Below are positions 34,563 to 43,315 of a stretch of 64,000 nucleotides of DNA, piece after piece; the stretch's first letter is position 1, and every line of letters starts with the position of its first letter. The notes under the pieces are model-generated. The model was not told the DNA's origin. It ran no database searches and saw nothing but the letters and a program-made list of their open reading frames with translations. Made by a program: the position numbers and the translations under genes. The stretch is taken from the NCBI GenBank assembly GCA_964571235.1, contig CAZNAI010000002.1, positions 124,001 to 188,000 of the forward strand, written 5' to 3'. The stretch comes from JACRAV01 sp964571235 (GTDB lineage: Bacteria; Zixibacteria; MSB-5A5; GN15; FEB-12).

Positions 34563-36186
34563 GCTGATTCAACTTCGCCGCGGCACGGCCATGCACTAAT
34601 TCATCAAGTACCGGACCAAATTCCTTTTCTCCCTCTTCCGAGAGCACCCGGTCAATCGGCCAGGTTTTCAGATCCGACCATAGTGACTGCGACTGCCACG
34701 GGAACTTGCGGTACCAGTTGTTGAAATACAGATCAGCATAACAATGAGCCAGTTCAACCTGGCGCACGGTCAGACGTCTGTTTTCCGGGTTCTTGATTCG
34801 ATTGTCGATCTCGGCAAAGAACTGTTCGCGGCTGGTTGCGTCGATCGTGAACCCTTTCCGGTTATAGTGCTGGACCGGATTTCCGCATACTACTGGGATA
34901 CCACGCATAGCCATCTCAAGTCCGGTCGTCGAGGCGAATACCACACCAACGGCCGACAGTTCCATCAGTGAGTACGTGCTGACCGGATCGGTCGGAGCGA
35001 TAATGTGCACATGTTCCGGGATATTCGGTAGATACTCGTTTAACAATGCCCGTGCAGTCTCATGGGTGTCGAAATACGGCTCGGCCGGGTGACATCGGAC
35101 CACCACCTGGCAGTCTTTTCGTTCGGACAGGACACGGCAGGTTTCAACGAGCCATTCCCACATCCCCGCAAACGCCTGGCGGCCGCCGGAATAAAACACG
35201 GCGTCGAAAGGGACATTGGGGCAGATAAGCACGGTTGGCTTTTCAGCGGATAATCCCAGTCGTGCGCGGACAGTCTCGGCCGCTTCCGGCAGTGTCTTTT
35301 GATACGGAATGACAAAAGTTCCGGAGCCCGGCGTCTGGCGACGGTGCATGATTTTTTCGATACGCGCACGCCGCTCGGGTGTCACAATATGTGGCTCATC
35401 GGATTCCCAGAGCGCTGAAGTATCAGCCCGTACCACGGATTCGTGGTGCGCAATCCAGATCCGATTGCGGATATCCACGCTTTCGAAGGTGGTGACAGGA
35501 ATATTGATCGATTGAAAATATCGATAGATGGCGCCGAATTCGAGCACGCCGCCATTGCCGAGCAAAAGGCGCGAATATGATCCCTTGTCATACGCCGCCG
35601 CTACCAGTTGGATCGCCCGAAGATTCCGGCTCAGCCGTTCTTCATACGCCTCACGGTCGGCTGGATTGTTTGTGATATCCACCCGCTCTTTCTTGAGCAG
35701 GTAGCTGACATCAATTTGTGATTGGTATTCCGCACATTGCCGCATTTGATCGTTGAGCGGGGCTAGCGCCCCCGAGTCAAGAGATTTGAGCGAGAGCGAA
35801 CCCAGGGATCGATCAGTTCCGGTCTTGGCCGCCTGACGTTTCCAAAATGACTCACGAACAGGGCGTGGGTAGCGGTCCAACGGGGTCATCTCGCCAAGCC
35901 AGCGAAAATCGACCGACACACCGCGGCCACTTAAGAGGGTCGCGATAGCCAGTGAGTAATCTACCCAGTGCGGATAGATCGCGAAAAACAGAATTTTGTC
36001 GCTGGATGGATCGTTCCGATTGCCGTGACCCGCTTGCAAATCGACGATCTCGGCCCACTTGTTTAGATGTCGCCAACTGGTGTCAATTCGGGGGGACTTC
36101 CCCAGCCAGTCCGAAACGGCAACGGTTATGTCTATAGCGCCGGTCATACCGGCCATACTGCGAACTATCTTCCGTGATACTCTCAT
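34555..36186 (-). CDS. Capsule-synthesis-like protein, possible nonulosonic acid transferase
   Basis: A 543-residue cytoplasmic protein with a GT-B-like C-terminal half. The stretch VVFASTTGLEMAMRGIPVVCG followed by NPVQHYNRKGFT resembles KpsS/KpsC-type capsule proteins (Capsule_synth family), which transfer Kdo. The middle has KPTVLICPNVPFDAVFY and VVVRCHPAE, common to that group. Kdo and nonulosonic acids are both ulosonic sugars donated from CMP, so this is a reasonable candidate for the transferase that uses the CMP-nonulosonic acid made by this locus. That is inference. The N-terminal ~180 residues match nothing I recognise. It overlaps wzx by 4 bases. Confidence 0.6.
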   Translation of the reverse strand: MRVSRKIVRSMAGMTGAIDITVAVSDWLGKSPRIDTSWRHLNKWAEIVDLQAGHGNRNDPSSDKILFFAIYPHWVDYSLAIATLLSGRGVSVDFRWLGEMTPLDRYPRPVRESFWKRQAAKTGTDRSLGSLSLKSLDSGALAPLNDQMRQCAEYQSQIDVSYLLKKERVDITNNPADREAYEERLSRNLRAIQLVAAAYDKGSYSRLLLGNGGVLEFGAIYRYFQSINIPVTTFESVDIRNRIWIAHHESVVRADTSALWESDEPHIVTPERRARIEKIMHRRQTPGSGTFVIPYQKTLPEAAETVRARLGLSAEKPTVLICPNVPFDAVFYSGGRQAFAGMWEWLVETCRVLSERKDCQVVVRCHPAEPYFDTHETARALLNEYLPNIPEHVHIIAPTDPVSTYSLMELSAVGVVFASTTGLEMAMRGIPVVCGNPVQHYNRKGFTIDATSREQFFAEIDNRIKNPENRRLTVRQVELAHCYADLYFNNWYRKFPWQSQSLWSDLKTWPIDRVLSEEGEKEFGPVLDELVHGRAAAKLNQHA

Positions 36187-37676
36187 GGCACCCGAACTTC
36201 CATTTTGTCAGGGACGGGCGTCATGCCCGGCTCCGTGTCGCGTTGTCCAATAGCAGGACTAATTGTACCATACCACTTCAGTTTCCAGATGACAACTAAA
36301 TACGCGGCAACCAAAGCCGTGCTTTGCCCGATCGCCAGAAACGAAAACGGATTTCCCTCTTTCTGCGCCAAAGCAGATCCTATCCACGAAAAAACCAACC
36401 CGATTGCGACTGTCCCAAAAAGCCGGTGGTATGGCAACTGTACGATAAAGAAGGCGCGTAGTGCCGAGATCATCAAGGTAAGAGACATCAGCCCGGCAAT
36501 TGCAGTAGCGACTGCCGCACCGATAATGCCGTAGCGCGGTATCAAATACCAGCACAGCACAATGTTGGTTATTGCTGAGGCGATTGTGACCAACATCGAG
36601 ATTCCCGACTTTGTCGTATAGTATAGCCCGCCATTGGCAATCGATGACAATGCCACACACAATGCACCGAAGAGCGCGATCACCGCAACTGGTCCAGCGC
36701 CGGCGTATTGTCGCTCAGCAAGCAGCGCAATCAACTGCGGCGAGAAGACCGCCAGCGCGAGGGCTATCAGTGTATAAGCAGGCGCGGCTACTCCGAGCAA
36801 TTTCGCCAGAGATTGACGGGCCGCTTCCGGATCTCGGCTGTACAAAAATGGTTGCCACGCTTTTTCCAGACTTGCCGCCGCCATTTGCACAAGTGACCCG
36901 ATCTGGGCGCCAAGCGCAAAAAGTCCCACTGCCGCGCCGGCGACAAAGTGCTGGGTAAACAGGATTGTTGATCGAGTCGCGATGAGGGTGACAACACTGG
37001 ACGCCAGTACCGGCCAGGCAAATCGAAAGCTCTGCCAGAGCCCATCGGTACTAATTCGTACGCCGCAAATTGATACAATTACGATGAGCGATAAGACAGC
37101 AAAGAGTACCTGTGTAGCGAAGACTCCCTGCACCTGGCCAATCACGCCGCGCTGAAGGTACATTACTTGATAGGCGACACTTCCCAGCATGAACAAAAAT
37201 TGACAAATATCAAAAGTGATGAACAATCTCGGGCGATTGAGCGCTCTCAGCAGAACGGACTTGAAGGCAATAACCACTTGCAGTGCCGCACCAATGACAA
37301 TATATGGTGCGTATTGCTCAAACGGCGCTCGGGCAACTGCGGCCTCCCAGACTGGACGTCCAAACCATAGAAGGATAGACGCCAATATTCCCGAGGCTAC
37401 TACCCCGACCAATAAAATGGATGTCATATACGATTTCTGACGTTCCGCAGTAGATTGCAAAAACCAGAAGCGAAATCCGGCGGAGGGCAACCCAAGTTGG
37501 AAAAAGGCCAGAAGGAAGACCGAAAAGGTGCTCAGCGTAGCAACGACTCCGTACTCTTCCAGCGTCAGATACCGGGTGAGCATTGGAATCATCAGGAGAT
37601 AGCTGATACCAAACAGCAGAATGTCCCCTATCCCGTAGACAAAGGCCCCTTTGAGCATACTTCGAAACGAGTTCAC
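36183..37676 (-). CDS. Wzx-like polysaccharide flippase
   Basis: A 497-residue membrane protein with about fourteen hydrophobic helices in the MOP superfamily pattern. It opens SMLKGAFVYGIGDILLFGISYLLMIPMLTRYLTLEEYGVVATLSTF, typical of O-antigen flippases, and later has FFSP-like AVFSPQLIALLAERQYAGAGPV. Wzx moves undecaprenyl-linked repeat units to the periplasm, where Wzy polymerises them under Wzz control. All three partners are encoded in this locus. It overlaps pseI by 4 bases and the next gene by 4 bases. Confidence 0.9.
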   Translation of the reverse strand: MNSFRSMLKGAFVYGIGDILLFGISYLLMIPMLTRYLTLEEYGVVATLSTFSVFLLAFFQLGLPSAGFRFWFLQSTAERQKSYMTSILLVGVVASGILASILLWFGRPVWEAAVARAPFEQYAPYIVIGAALQVVIAFKSVLLRALNRPRLFITFDICQFLFMLGSVAYQVMYLQRGVIGQVQGVFATQVLFAVLSLIVIVSICGVRISTDGLWQSFRFAWPVLASSVVTLIATRSTILFTQHFVAGAAVGLFALGAQIGSLVQMAAASLEKAWQPFLYSRDPEAARQSLAKLLGVAAPAYTLIALALAVFSPQLIALLAERQYAGAGPVAVIALFGALCVALSSIANGGLYYTTKSGISMLVTIASAITNIVLCWYLIPRYGIIGAAVATAIAGLMSLTLMISALRAFFIVQLPYHRLFGTVAIGLVFSWIGSALAQKEGNPFSFLAIGQSTALVAAYLVVIWKLKWYGTISPAIGQRDTEPGMTPVPDKMEVRVP

Positions 37677-38743
37677 GACTCTCCCCCACCCAATATCATA
37701 TCTGCGACAAGCGCTGAACCGGCCGTGATATTACGCGCGGCGATTTTCCCCACAGCCACTTCGCGAAATTTGGGTGGCAATCCAAATCCGGGCCGTATCG
37801 CTCGCAAATGCTCAGAAGTGAATCGTTCGCCAGCTTTGATATCTCGCACGACATACGTTGAGCGGCGAAACTGGAGCGATCTTTTTTCCGCCTCCGAAGT
37901 ACCGTACACGACTTTTCCAAGCGCCTGCCAAGCGGTGGTTGTGTCGGCCACCAGTGAGGCGAGTTCGTGTGGCTCAAGCGAAAAGGCGGCGTCGGGGCCG
38001 CCCTCGGCACGAGAAAGCGTAAAGTGCTTTTCTATGACGACCGCGCCAAGCGCAACCGAGGCAATCGCCGACGCATTCCCCAGGGTGTGATCGGAGAGGC
38101 CGACATGTAGTCCAAGCTGTTCTTGCAGATCGATAATTGTCCTTAGGTTGCTATCCGACGGCATTGCCGGGTACGCGCTGGTACACTTGAGTAAGATGGT
38201 TTCTTTGGCGCCATGATCACGGGCAAACTGAACCGTTTCCCCTATCTCGACACGCGTAGCCATGCCAGTCGAGATAATCAGAGGCTTACCGGTTTGCGCA
38301 ACTTTACGAATCAACGGCAGATCGGTGTTTTCAAAAGACGCAATCTTGTATGCCGGCACATCGAGCGATTCGAGAAAGTCGACCGCGGTTTCGTCAAAGG
38401 GGCTACTAAAACAAATGACTCCCAACTTGCGGCAAAGGGCCATGATTGGCTCATGCCACTCCCACGGTGTGTGAGCAGACTCGTATAGTTGATACAGCGT
38501 CTTGCCATACCATAAGCTCTTAGGATCGGTAATGACAAACTCATTTCGATCCAGATTCAGCGTCATCGTGTCGGCACGATACGTTTGCAATTTTACCGCG
38601 TCGGCACCCGCCTTGGCCGCGGCCGATACAATTGCCAGTGCCCGCTCAAGCGATTGATTGTGATTCCCCGACATCTCCGCAATGACAAAGGGACGATGTC
38701 CGTGCCCGATGTTTCGGTCGCCGATTTTGATATTAGCGAACAT
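37673..38743 (-). CDS. pseI: Pseudaminic acid synthase (PseI/NeuB family)
   Basis: A 356-residue cytoplasmic enzyme that condenses phosphoenolpyruvate with a 2,4-diacetamido-trideoxy hexose to give a nonulosonic acid. The TIM-barrel NeuB domain has FVIAEMSGNHNQSLE, AGADAVKLQTYRADTMT, FSSPFDETAVDFL and VGLSDHTLG. The C-terminal antifreeze-like SAF domain follows (STYVVRDIKAGERFTSEHLRAIRPGFGL). The YRADTMT segment fits PseI better than sialic or legionaminic acid synthases. It overlaps the formyltransferase gene by 11 bases and wzx by 4, so it is tightly co-transcribed. Confidence 0.92.
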   Translation of the reverse strand: MFANIKIGDRNIGHGHRPFVIAEMSGNHNQSLERALAIVSAAAKAGADAVKLQTYRADTMTLNLDRNEFVITDPKSLWYGKTLYQLYESAHTPWEWHEPIMALCRKLGVICFSSPFDETAVDFLESLDVPAYKIASFENTDLPLIRKVAQTGKPLIISTGMATRVEIGETVQFARDHGAKETILLKCTSAYPAMPSDSNLRTIIDLQEQLGLHVGLSDHTLGNASAIASVALGAVVIEKHFTLSRAEGGPDAAFSLEPHELASLVADTTTAWQALGKVVYGTSEAEKRSLQFRRSTYVVRDIKAGERFTSEHLRAIRPGFGLPPKFREVAVGKIAARNITAGSALVADMILGGGES

Positions 38744-39344
38744 CGGTCGTTCTCTCCGTGCTCTCCTTTGCCTGCCCTGTCAATTCAGCGGCTGTCGTGT
38801 CCCATCCCCAAGTGAGCAAATGACGATACGGATCCAGGTCCCTTGACCGGTGGTAAGATCCAGCGCCTTTCTGTGGAATTGGCGCGATCGATTCATCGCG
38901 AATGTCCGGCCAACGCTCGGCAAAAAGTAACTCGATTGCTTCGCACAGTTTCCAATAGGATGACTCAATCGTATCAACTCTTTCCATCGCAACTTCCTGC
39001 TGACAGAGAATTGGGCCGGTATCGATACCTGCATCAATCAGATGAATACTTACGCCTTTGGGCGTATCCTCAAGATAGCTCCAAATATTCGGGTCGGCCC
39101 CCCGGTTCCAGGGTAATAGCGAGATATGCAGGTTTACAATCCGCTTGGGATACTTTGCAATAACCTCAGGTCTGATAATATGACGGTACCCGTAACTGAC
39201 AATCCAATCGACTCCGTTCAGGAGCTCCGGAAATTTCCGAAGGTCCTCTTCGGATCTGGTGACACGGTCACCATTGGCCGAGAGACTCTGTCCGACTGAC
39301 CCTCGTTCAGGCCCGAGCAACAAAATATGGCGGCCAGTGTTCAT
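38733..39344 (-). CDS. Sugar N-formyltransferase-like protein
   Basis: A 203-residue protein of the formyltransferase family, which uses 10-formyltetrahydrofolate. The signature NLHISLLPWNRGADPNIW contains the catalytic Asn and His, and the later GVSIHLIDAGIDTGPIL supplies the Asp. It is shorter than Fmt or the ArnA domain. It lies between pseG and pseI in a nonulosonic acid pathway, so an N-formyl group on the sugar amine is the natural guess. N-formyl pseudaminic acid derivatives are known from other bacteria, but the enzyme order is not proven here. Confidence 0.8.
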   Translation of the reverse strand: MNTGRHILLLGPERGSVGQSLSANGDRVTRSEEDLRKFPELLNGVDWIVSYGYRHIIRPEVIAKYPKRIVNLHISLLPWNRGADPNIWSYLEDTPKGVSIHLIDAGIDTGPILCQQEVAMERVDTIESSYWKLCEAIELLFAERWPDIRDESIAPIPQKGAGSYHRSRDLDPYRHLLTWGWDTTAAELTGQAKESTERTTDVR

Positions 39345-40496
39345 CTATACTGCCACTTTCGATCTTTGCATGAGTACACGAGCCACCAACGATGTTCCTG
39401 TTTGATGCTCTGGAGCAGAAATCGCCAATTCCTGACGGCTCATCTTGCGCATGACCTGCGGTGACGCGACTGCCGAGCGAATCGCCTCCGCAATAGATGC
39501 CCCGGACACCTGTTCAAACCAACCCAGACTTATGCACGCCCCCGCGCGAGCGGCCGCGTCGGTCATCTCCCGCTGATTCTCAGCAACGACAACCGATATC
39601 GATGGCAATCCCAGATATGCCCGCTCCCAGGTAGTAGTGCCTCCCGCTCCGATACTGAGATCGGCGGAGGACATGAGTCGGGCGATATCGCCGGACTGCA
39701 CGTGCAATTGAAAATTACCCAAGCTCTGCGTGAGGCGTTCGACTTCAGTCAAGTGCGGATTACCCGATCCGACAACAACATCTCCGGACAGGTTCAGGTC
39801 ACTGAGTTGCGAAATAGCTCTCAGCGCAAGCGATGTCATGTTAGCCCGGTCAATGCCTCCGAAAAAGACAAACAACCGCTCAACCTCACCGGTGCGCGGC
39901 CGCAAAAATGATCTTGCCTGCTGAAATTCACTCCGGAGCAGAGCGTACTGCGGGCCAAGCAGAGCAATACACCCCGGATCGACAAGATGCTCATAACGTT
40001 GATTCATTTGCTGATAGAGATTTTGATCGAGCAACACAGAGCACGAGTGCGGGCGATTGGCCAAATCATCAATGACCAGTATCTGACCCACAAATGGCGC
40101 AACCTCACTCTCCCAGTGAGCGTCGATTCCGTAGTGGTCTACCACCAGCCATTCGGGGGGGATTTCCAGATCAACCAGCGCACTGATTGTCTCTTCTGCG
40201 TCGCGCTGAAAGGTAGTGCCCAACCAACTATCACTCTCGGACAGATCTGGAGTTTTGGAAATTGGACCGATTCGAGGCAAGGTCGTCACCCGGTGACCTC
40301 GCCGTACAATCTCACCCGTCAACTCGCCATCAGCCAAGCGACAGATAAAGACGCAGGTGTATCCGCTTCGGCGCAGTTCATCGGCCAAAGTCAAACAGCG
40401 CATCACATGGCCCGTGCCGATCTTCACTGAAGCATCGGCGCGAAACGCTACAAGCTGTTTCCCGGACTCTCCACCTGTCGTAACCGTGGGCATCAT
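39345..40496 (-). CDS. pseG: UDP-sugar hydrolase PseG
   Basis: A 383-residue GT-B-fold hydrolase that removes UDP from UDP-2,4-diacetamido-2,4,6-trideoxy-beta-L-altrose before PseI acts. The opening FRADASVKIGTGHVMRCLTLADEL holds the conserved GxGHxxR loop with the catalytic His. WLVVDHYGID, ILVIDDLANRPHSCSVLLDQN and the C-terminal donor region SADLSIGAGGTTTWERAYLGLPSISVVVA are family marks. It stands directly before the formyltransferase gene, with its stop abutting the next start. No fused acetyltransferase domain is present. Confidence 0.93.
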   Translation of the reverse strand: MMPTVTTGGESGKQLVAFRADASVKIGTGHVMRCLTLADELRRSGYTCVFICRLADGELTGEIVRRGHRVTTLPRIGPISKTPDLSESDSWLGTTFQRDAEETISALVDLEIPPEWLVVDHYGIDAHWESEVAPFVGQILVIDDLANRPHSCSVLLDQNLYQQMNQRYEHLVDPGCIALLGPQYALLRSEFQQARSFLRPRTGEVERLFVFFGGIDRANMTSLALRAISQLSDLNLSGDVVVGSGNPHLTEVERLTQSLGNFQLHVQSGDIARLMSSADLSIGAGGTTTWERAYLGLPSISVVVAENQREMTDAAARAGACISLGWFEQVSGASIAEAIRSAVASPQVMRKMSRQELAISAPEHQTGTSLVARVLMQRSKVAV

Positions 40497-40505
40497 GCGC
40501 GGGTC

Positions 40506-41846
40506 CTAATTGAGACGTTTGAAACCAGCGGTCGACGGCGCACCGCGGAGATGGCTTTTCACCGTGCCGGTTTTGACAAGTTCACTGATTTCTCCAAAGA
40601 CATCATCAACCGCGCCCAAGTACGAGCTAACGTGATGTTCAGTGTGTGCCAACATCGAGTAGAACGAACTTCCCGCCAAGAACCCGCGATCGAGCATGAG
40701 CTGTACAAAAAGCGCCTTGACCGCCAATGGTTCCGGAGTTTCAAACGAAAAATGCGAGAGTGGCGGAATCCCACCGACATGGATCGGTATGCCGTGATGA
40801 TGGGCCGCTTTGTTCCATCCGTTCTGTACAGATGTTCCAATCCTTACAAGATGATCGCCGACACTCAGGCGTTCATGCTTATTGATAGTCGCGATAGCCG
40901 CGGCCGGGCCGATACTCTCGGTCCAATTAGTGCTGGAGATAAAAGTTGACTGGGCCGACTGCATTACTTTTTCGGTTCCCATGATTGCCGCGATGGCGTA
41001 CCCGTTCCCCATCGCCTTTGAAAAGACCGTCATGTCCGGCTTGATGTTCATTTTCAAGTGAGCACCGCCGGTGTTCAAACGAAATCCTGAAGATATTTCG
41101 TCGATGATAAATACGGCGCCGCATTCGTTAGCGATGGCGCGAATCTCGTCAAAATACCCGTCTTGGGGCGGCTCGTTGCGGATCGGTTCCATTATGATCG
41201 CCGCCAGGTCCTTTCGGTTGAGCGTCACGATCGCTTTGAGTTCGTCTATTTGATTGTACCGAAACGGTAGCGCTGTGCCGGCAAGCGCCTTCGGCACACC
41301 ACGAGGATCGAGACCGGCGATCAGGTGCTCGCCCAGAGCATCCTCAGTGCCGACATTTGCCGCCAGATACCAGTCGTGCCAGCCATGGTAGCCGCAGAAC
41401 GCAACCTTATCACGGCCGGTGTGGGCACGTGCAATCCGCACAGCAACGGCCATCGCCTCTCCTCCACTCCGGGCGTAGCGAACCATTTGGGCCCACGGAT
41501 GCAGGCGACACAAGAGCTCGGCCAATTCTACTTCTTCGGGACAGTTGAGTGAGGAGCTGACGCCTCGTTCAATTACTGCTTTCACTACAGTGTCGATATC
41601 AGGATCGGCGTACCCAAGAACATTAGCGCCGATGCCGCTGATACTCATGTCGATATATTTGTTGCCGTCCAGATCCCATACCTCACACCCTTTGGCCTTG
41701 GAGTAATACCCCGGCCAGACTCCTGGCGCAAACATGTCGGGTCGTTTGGAAAGTAATTGTGTAAGTCCGGGAATTAGTTTTTTCCCCTTTTCCTGCAGTG
41801 CCAGACTGCGGGTGCGGGAAGTCGATTGTTGGGTTGTATTGCTCAT
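40506..41846 (-). CDS. Class III PLP aminotransferase (GSA aminomutase-like)
   Basis: A 446-residue PLP enzyme similar to glutamate-1-semialdehyde aminomutase. Visible are ISGIGANVLGYADPDI, the SGGEAMAVAVRIARAHTGRDK phosphate-binding stretch, CGYHGWHDWYLA, the cofactor-binding Asp in FIIDEISSGFR, and the Schiff-base Lys in FSKAMGNGYAIAAIMG. A haem biosynthesis role is unlikely inside this locus, between hisF2 and pseG. A second transaminase besides PseC suggests an extra amino group or an amino-sugar side branch in the nonulosonic acid product. The substrate is unknown. Confidence 0.8.
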   Translation of the reverse strand: MSNTTQQSTSRTRSLALQEKGKKLIPGLTQLLSKRPDMFAPGVWPGYYSKAKGCEVWDLDGNKYIDMSISGIGANVLGYADPDIDTVVKAVIERGVSSSLNCPEEVELAELLCRLHPWAQMVRYARSGGEAMAVAVRIARAHTGRDKVAFCGYHGWHDWYLAANVGTEDALGEHLIAGLDPRGVPKALAGTALPFRYNQIDELKAIVTLNRKDLAAIIMEPIRNEPPQDGYFDEIRAIANECGAVFIIDEISSGFRLNTGGAHLKMNIKPDMTVFSKAMGNGYAIAAIMGTEKVMQSAQSTFISSTNWTESIGPAAAIATINKHERLSVGDHLVRIGTSVQNGWNKAAHHHGIPIHVGGIPPLSHFSFETPEPLAVKALFVQLMLDRGFLAGSSFYSMLAHTEHHVSSYLGAVDDVFGEISELVKTGTVKSHLRGAPSTAGFKRLN

Positions 41847-41877
41847 GCTATTTCGACCTTTGTTAGTTGGTAACTTG

Positions 41878-42687
41878 TTACGTTGTCACTATCGATTGTA
41901 ATCGCTGAAGTCTGATGGGTATGCCGGCGTTGGCGATTTGCGAACGTGTCTGCATCGGATTCTCATCTTTGAAACAGAAATATGTGCCGGCGGCTACTCC
42001 ATCGGCGCCGGCTCTGGTAAATCCCTCTATGAAATGCTGAGCCAGCCCGCATCCACCGGACGCCACTACAGGGATCGAAACACGCGAGACGACTTCGTGA
42101 ATCATGTCGACATCGAGCCCTTGACGGGTTCCGTCGCGGTCTATCGAAGTCAGTAATATCTCTCCGGCGCCCCGACGTTCCACGTCCAGCGACCAGGAAA
42201 CAAGATCAAGCCCGGTCTCCACTTTACTGCCGCGCGAACAGACTTTGGCGCGTCCGTCGGTGTCACGCCGATAGTCAATACTCGCCACCACGCATTGCGA
42301 ACCGAACCGATTGGCCGCTTCGGTGATCAATTCCGGGTCGGCAATGATCGCCGAATTAACCGATACTTTGTCGGCGCCGTTTTCAAGGAGCGTGCGAAAA
42401 TCGTCGATTGATCGTACACCGCCGCCCACTGTTAAGGGCATGCAGACGTTTTCAGCGATTCGACGAACCACATCGGTTGCACAAAGTCTGTTTTCATTTG
42501 ATGCGTCCAAGTCAAGGCAAATCAATTCATCGGCCGCCTGTGACTCGTAGATTCGGGCTTGAGAGACCGGGTCGCCAATTTCGAAGACTCCTGAAAACTG
42601 TCGTGTAGTCACAAGAGCTCGAAAATCGCCCCCGCCAAAGTTGGCCCGCTTGAATTGCAGTTTGGGGATGAGTCGTCGTCTTAGCAT
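41878..42687 (-). CDS. hisF2: HisF-like cyclase subunit of sugar amidotransferase module
   Basis: A 269-residue (beta-alpha)8 barrel closely resembling HisF, with both catalytic acids (LDLDASN and LTSIDRDGTRQGLD) and phosphate loops (LTVGGGVRS, VASGGCG). It stands next to a HisH-like glutaminase and a WbpG-type amidotransferase. As in the Pseudomonas WbpG-HisH2-HisF2 system, it probably channels ammonia to a sugar rather than making imidazole glycerol phosphate. No other his genes are nearby. It starts 9 bases after the hisH2 stop. Confidence 0.88.
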   Translation of the reverse strand: MLRRRLIPKLQFKRANFGGGDFRALVTTRQFSGVFEIGDPVSQARIYESQAADELICLDLDASNENRLCATDVVRRIAENVCMPLTVGGGVRSIDDFRTLLENGADKVSVNSAIIADPELITEAANRFGSQCVVASIDYRRDTDGRAKVCSRGSKVETGLDLVSWSLDVERRGAGEILLTSIDRDGTRQGLDVDMIHEVVSRVSIPVVASGGCGLAQHFIEGFTRAGADGVAAGTYFCFKDENPMQTRSQIANAGIPIRLQRLQSIVTT

Positions 42688-42696
42688 TTCGTTACC

Positions 42697-43314
42697 TCAC
42701 GGTTTCCATGCTAAAAAGTTAGACAGCACTTTCAGGCCACAATATTGACTTTTTTCCGGATGAAATTGCGTCGCCGCGACATTGTCTTTAACCACTGCCG
42801 CAGTAAACTCGCCGCCATAATCGCACCTCGCGGCAACGACTTTGGCGTCATTGCATTTGACGACATACGAGTGCACGAAATAAAATTCGGGTGATTCCGG
42901 CAGTCCGACAAATAATGGTGACTCGGCACACACGGTTATGTCATTCCAACCCATATGAGGCACCCTCACCGATTGTCCATCGTTGGAAATTGGTACCACT
43001 TCGGCGTCTATCCAACCTAACCCGGCATGACTCCCTCGCTCACGGCTTGAACCCGCGAGAGCCTGCATCCCAAGACAAATCCCAAGAAGGGGGCGCCCTT
43101 TGCGCCGTACTACTTCTTCGATTTGTTCGACCATTCCGGATTTCTTTAGGTGTTCCATACAGTCGCCAAAGGCTCCCACACCAGGGAGAATCAGTCGGTC
43201 GCACTTGTTCAAATCGTTTGGTTCGCGGCAAATAGTCACATCGGCGCCGAGTGTCGCAAGGGCATTCACAACCGACAGAAGATTCCCCATGCCGTAATCG
43301 ATAACACCGACCAT
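42697..43314 (-). CDS. hisH2: HisH-like glutamine amidotransferase
   Basis: A 205-residue class I glutaminase. The nucleophile Cys is in LLGICLGMQAL, and the catalytic His and Glu are in TQFHPEKSQ. The start VGVIDYGMGNLLSVVNAL is typical of HisH. It hydrolyses glutamine to supply ammonia through the HisF-like barrel encoded next door. Its start lies 1 base after the stop of the amidotransferase gene, so the three proteins are made together. Confidence 0.9.
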   Translation of the reverse strand: MVGVIDYGMGNLLSVVNALATLGADVTICREPNDLNKCDRLILPGVGAFGDCMEHLKKSGMVEQIEEVVRRKGRPLLGICLGMQALAGSSRERGSHAGLGWIDAEVVPISNDGQSVRVPHMGWNDITVCAESPLFVGLPESPEFYFVHSYVVKCNDAKVVAARCDYGGEFTAAVVKDNVAATQFHPEKSQYCGLKVLSNFLAWKP

Positions 43315-43315
43315 C

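Noticed and set aside
40506..41846. hemL (glutamate-1-semialdehyde aminomutase) for haem synthesis
   Set aside because: It lies inside the nonulosonic acid cluster, so a sugar-related transaminase is more plausible, although the fold is the same.
41878..43314. Histidine biosynthesis genes hisF and hisH
   Set aside because: No other his genes are nearby and the pair adjoins a WbpG-type amidotransferase, so the sugar-modification role is more likely.
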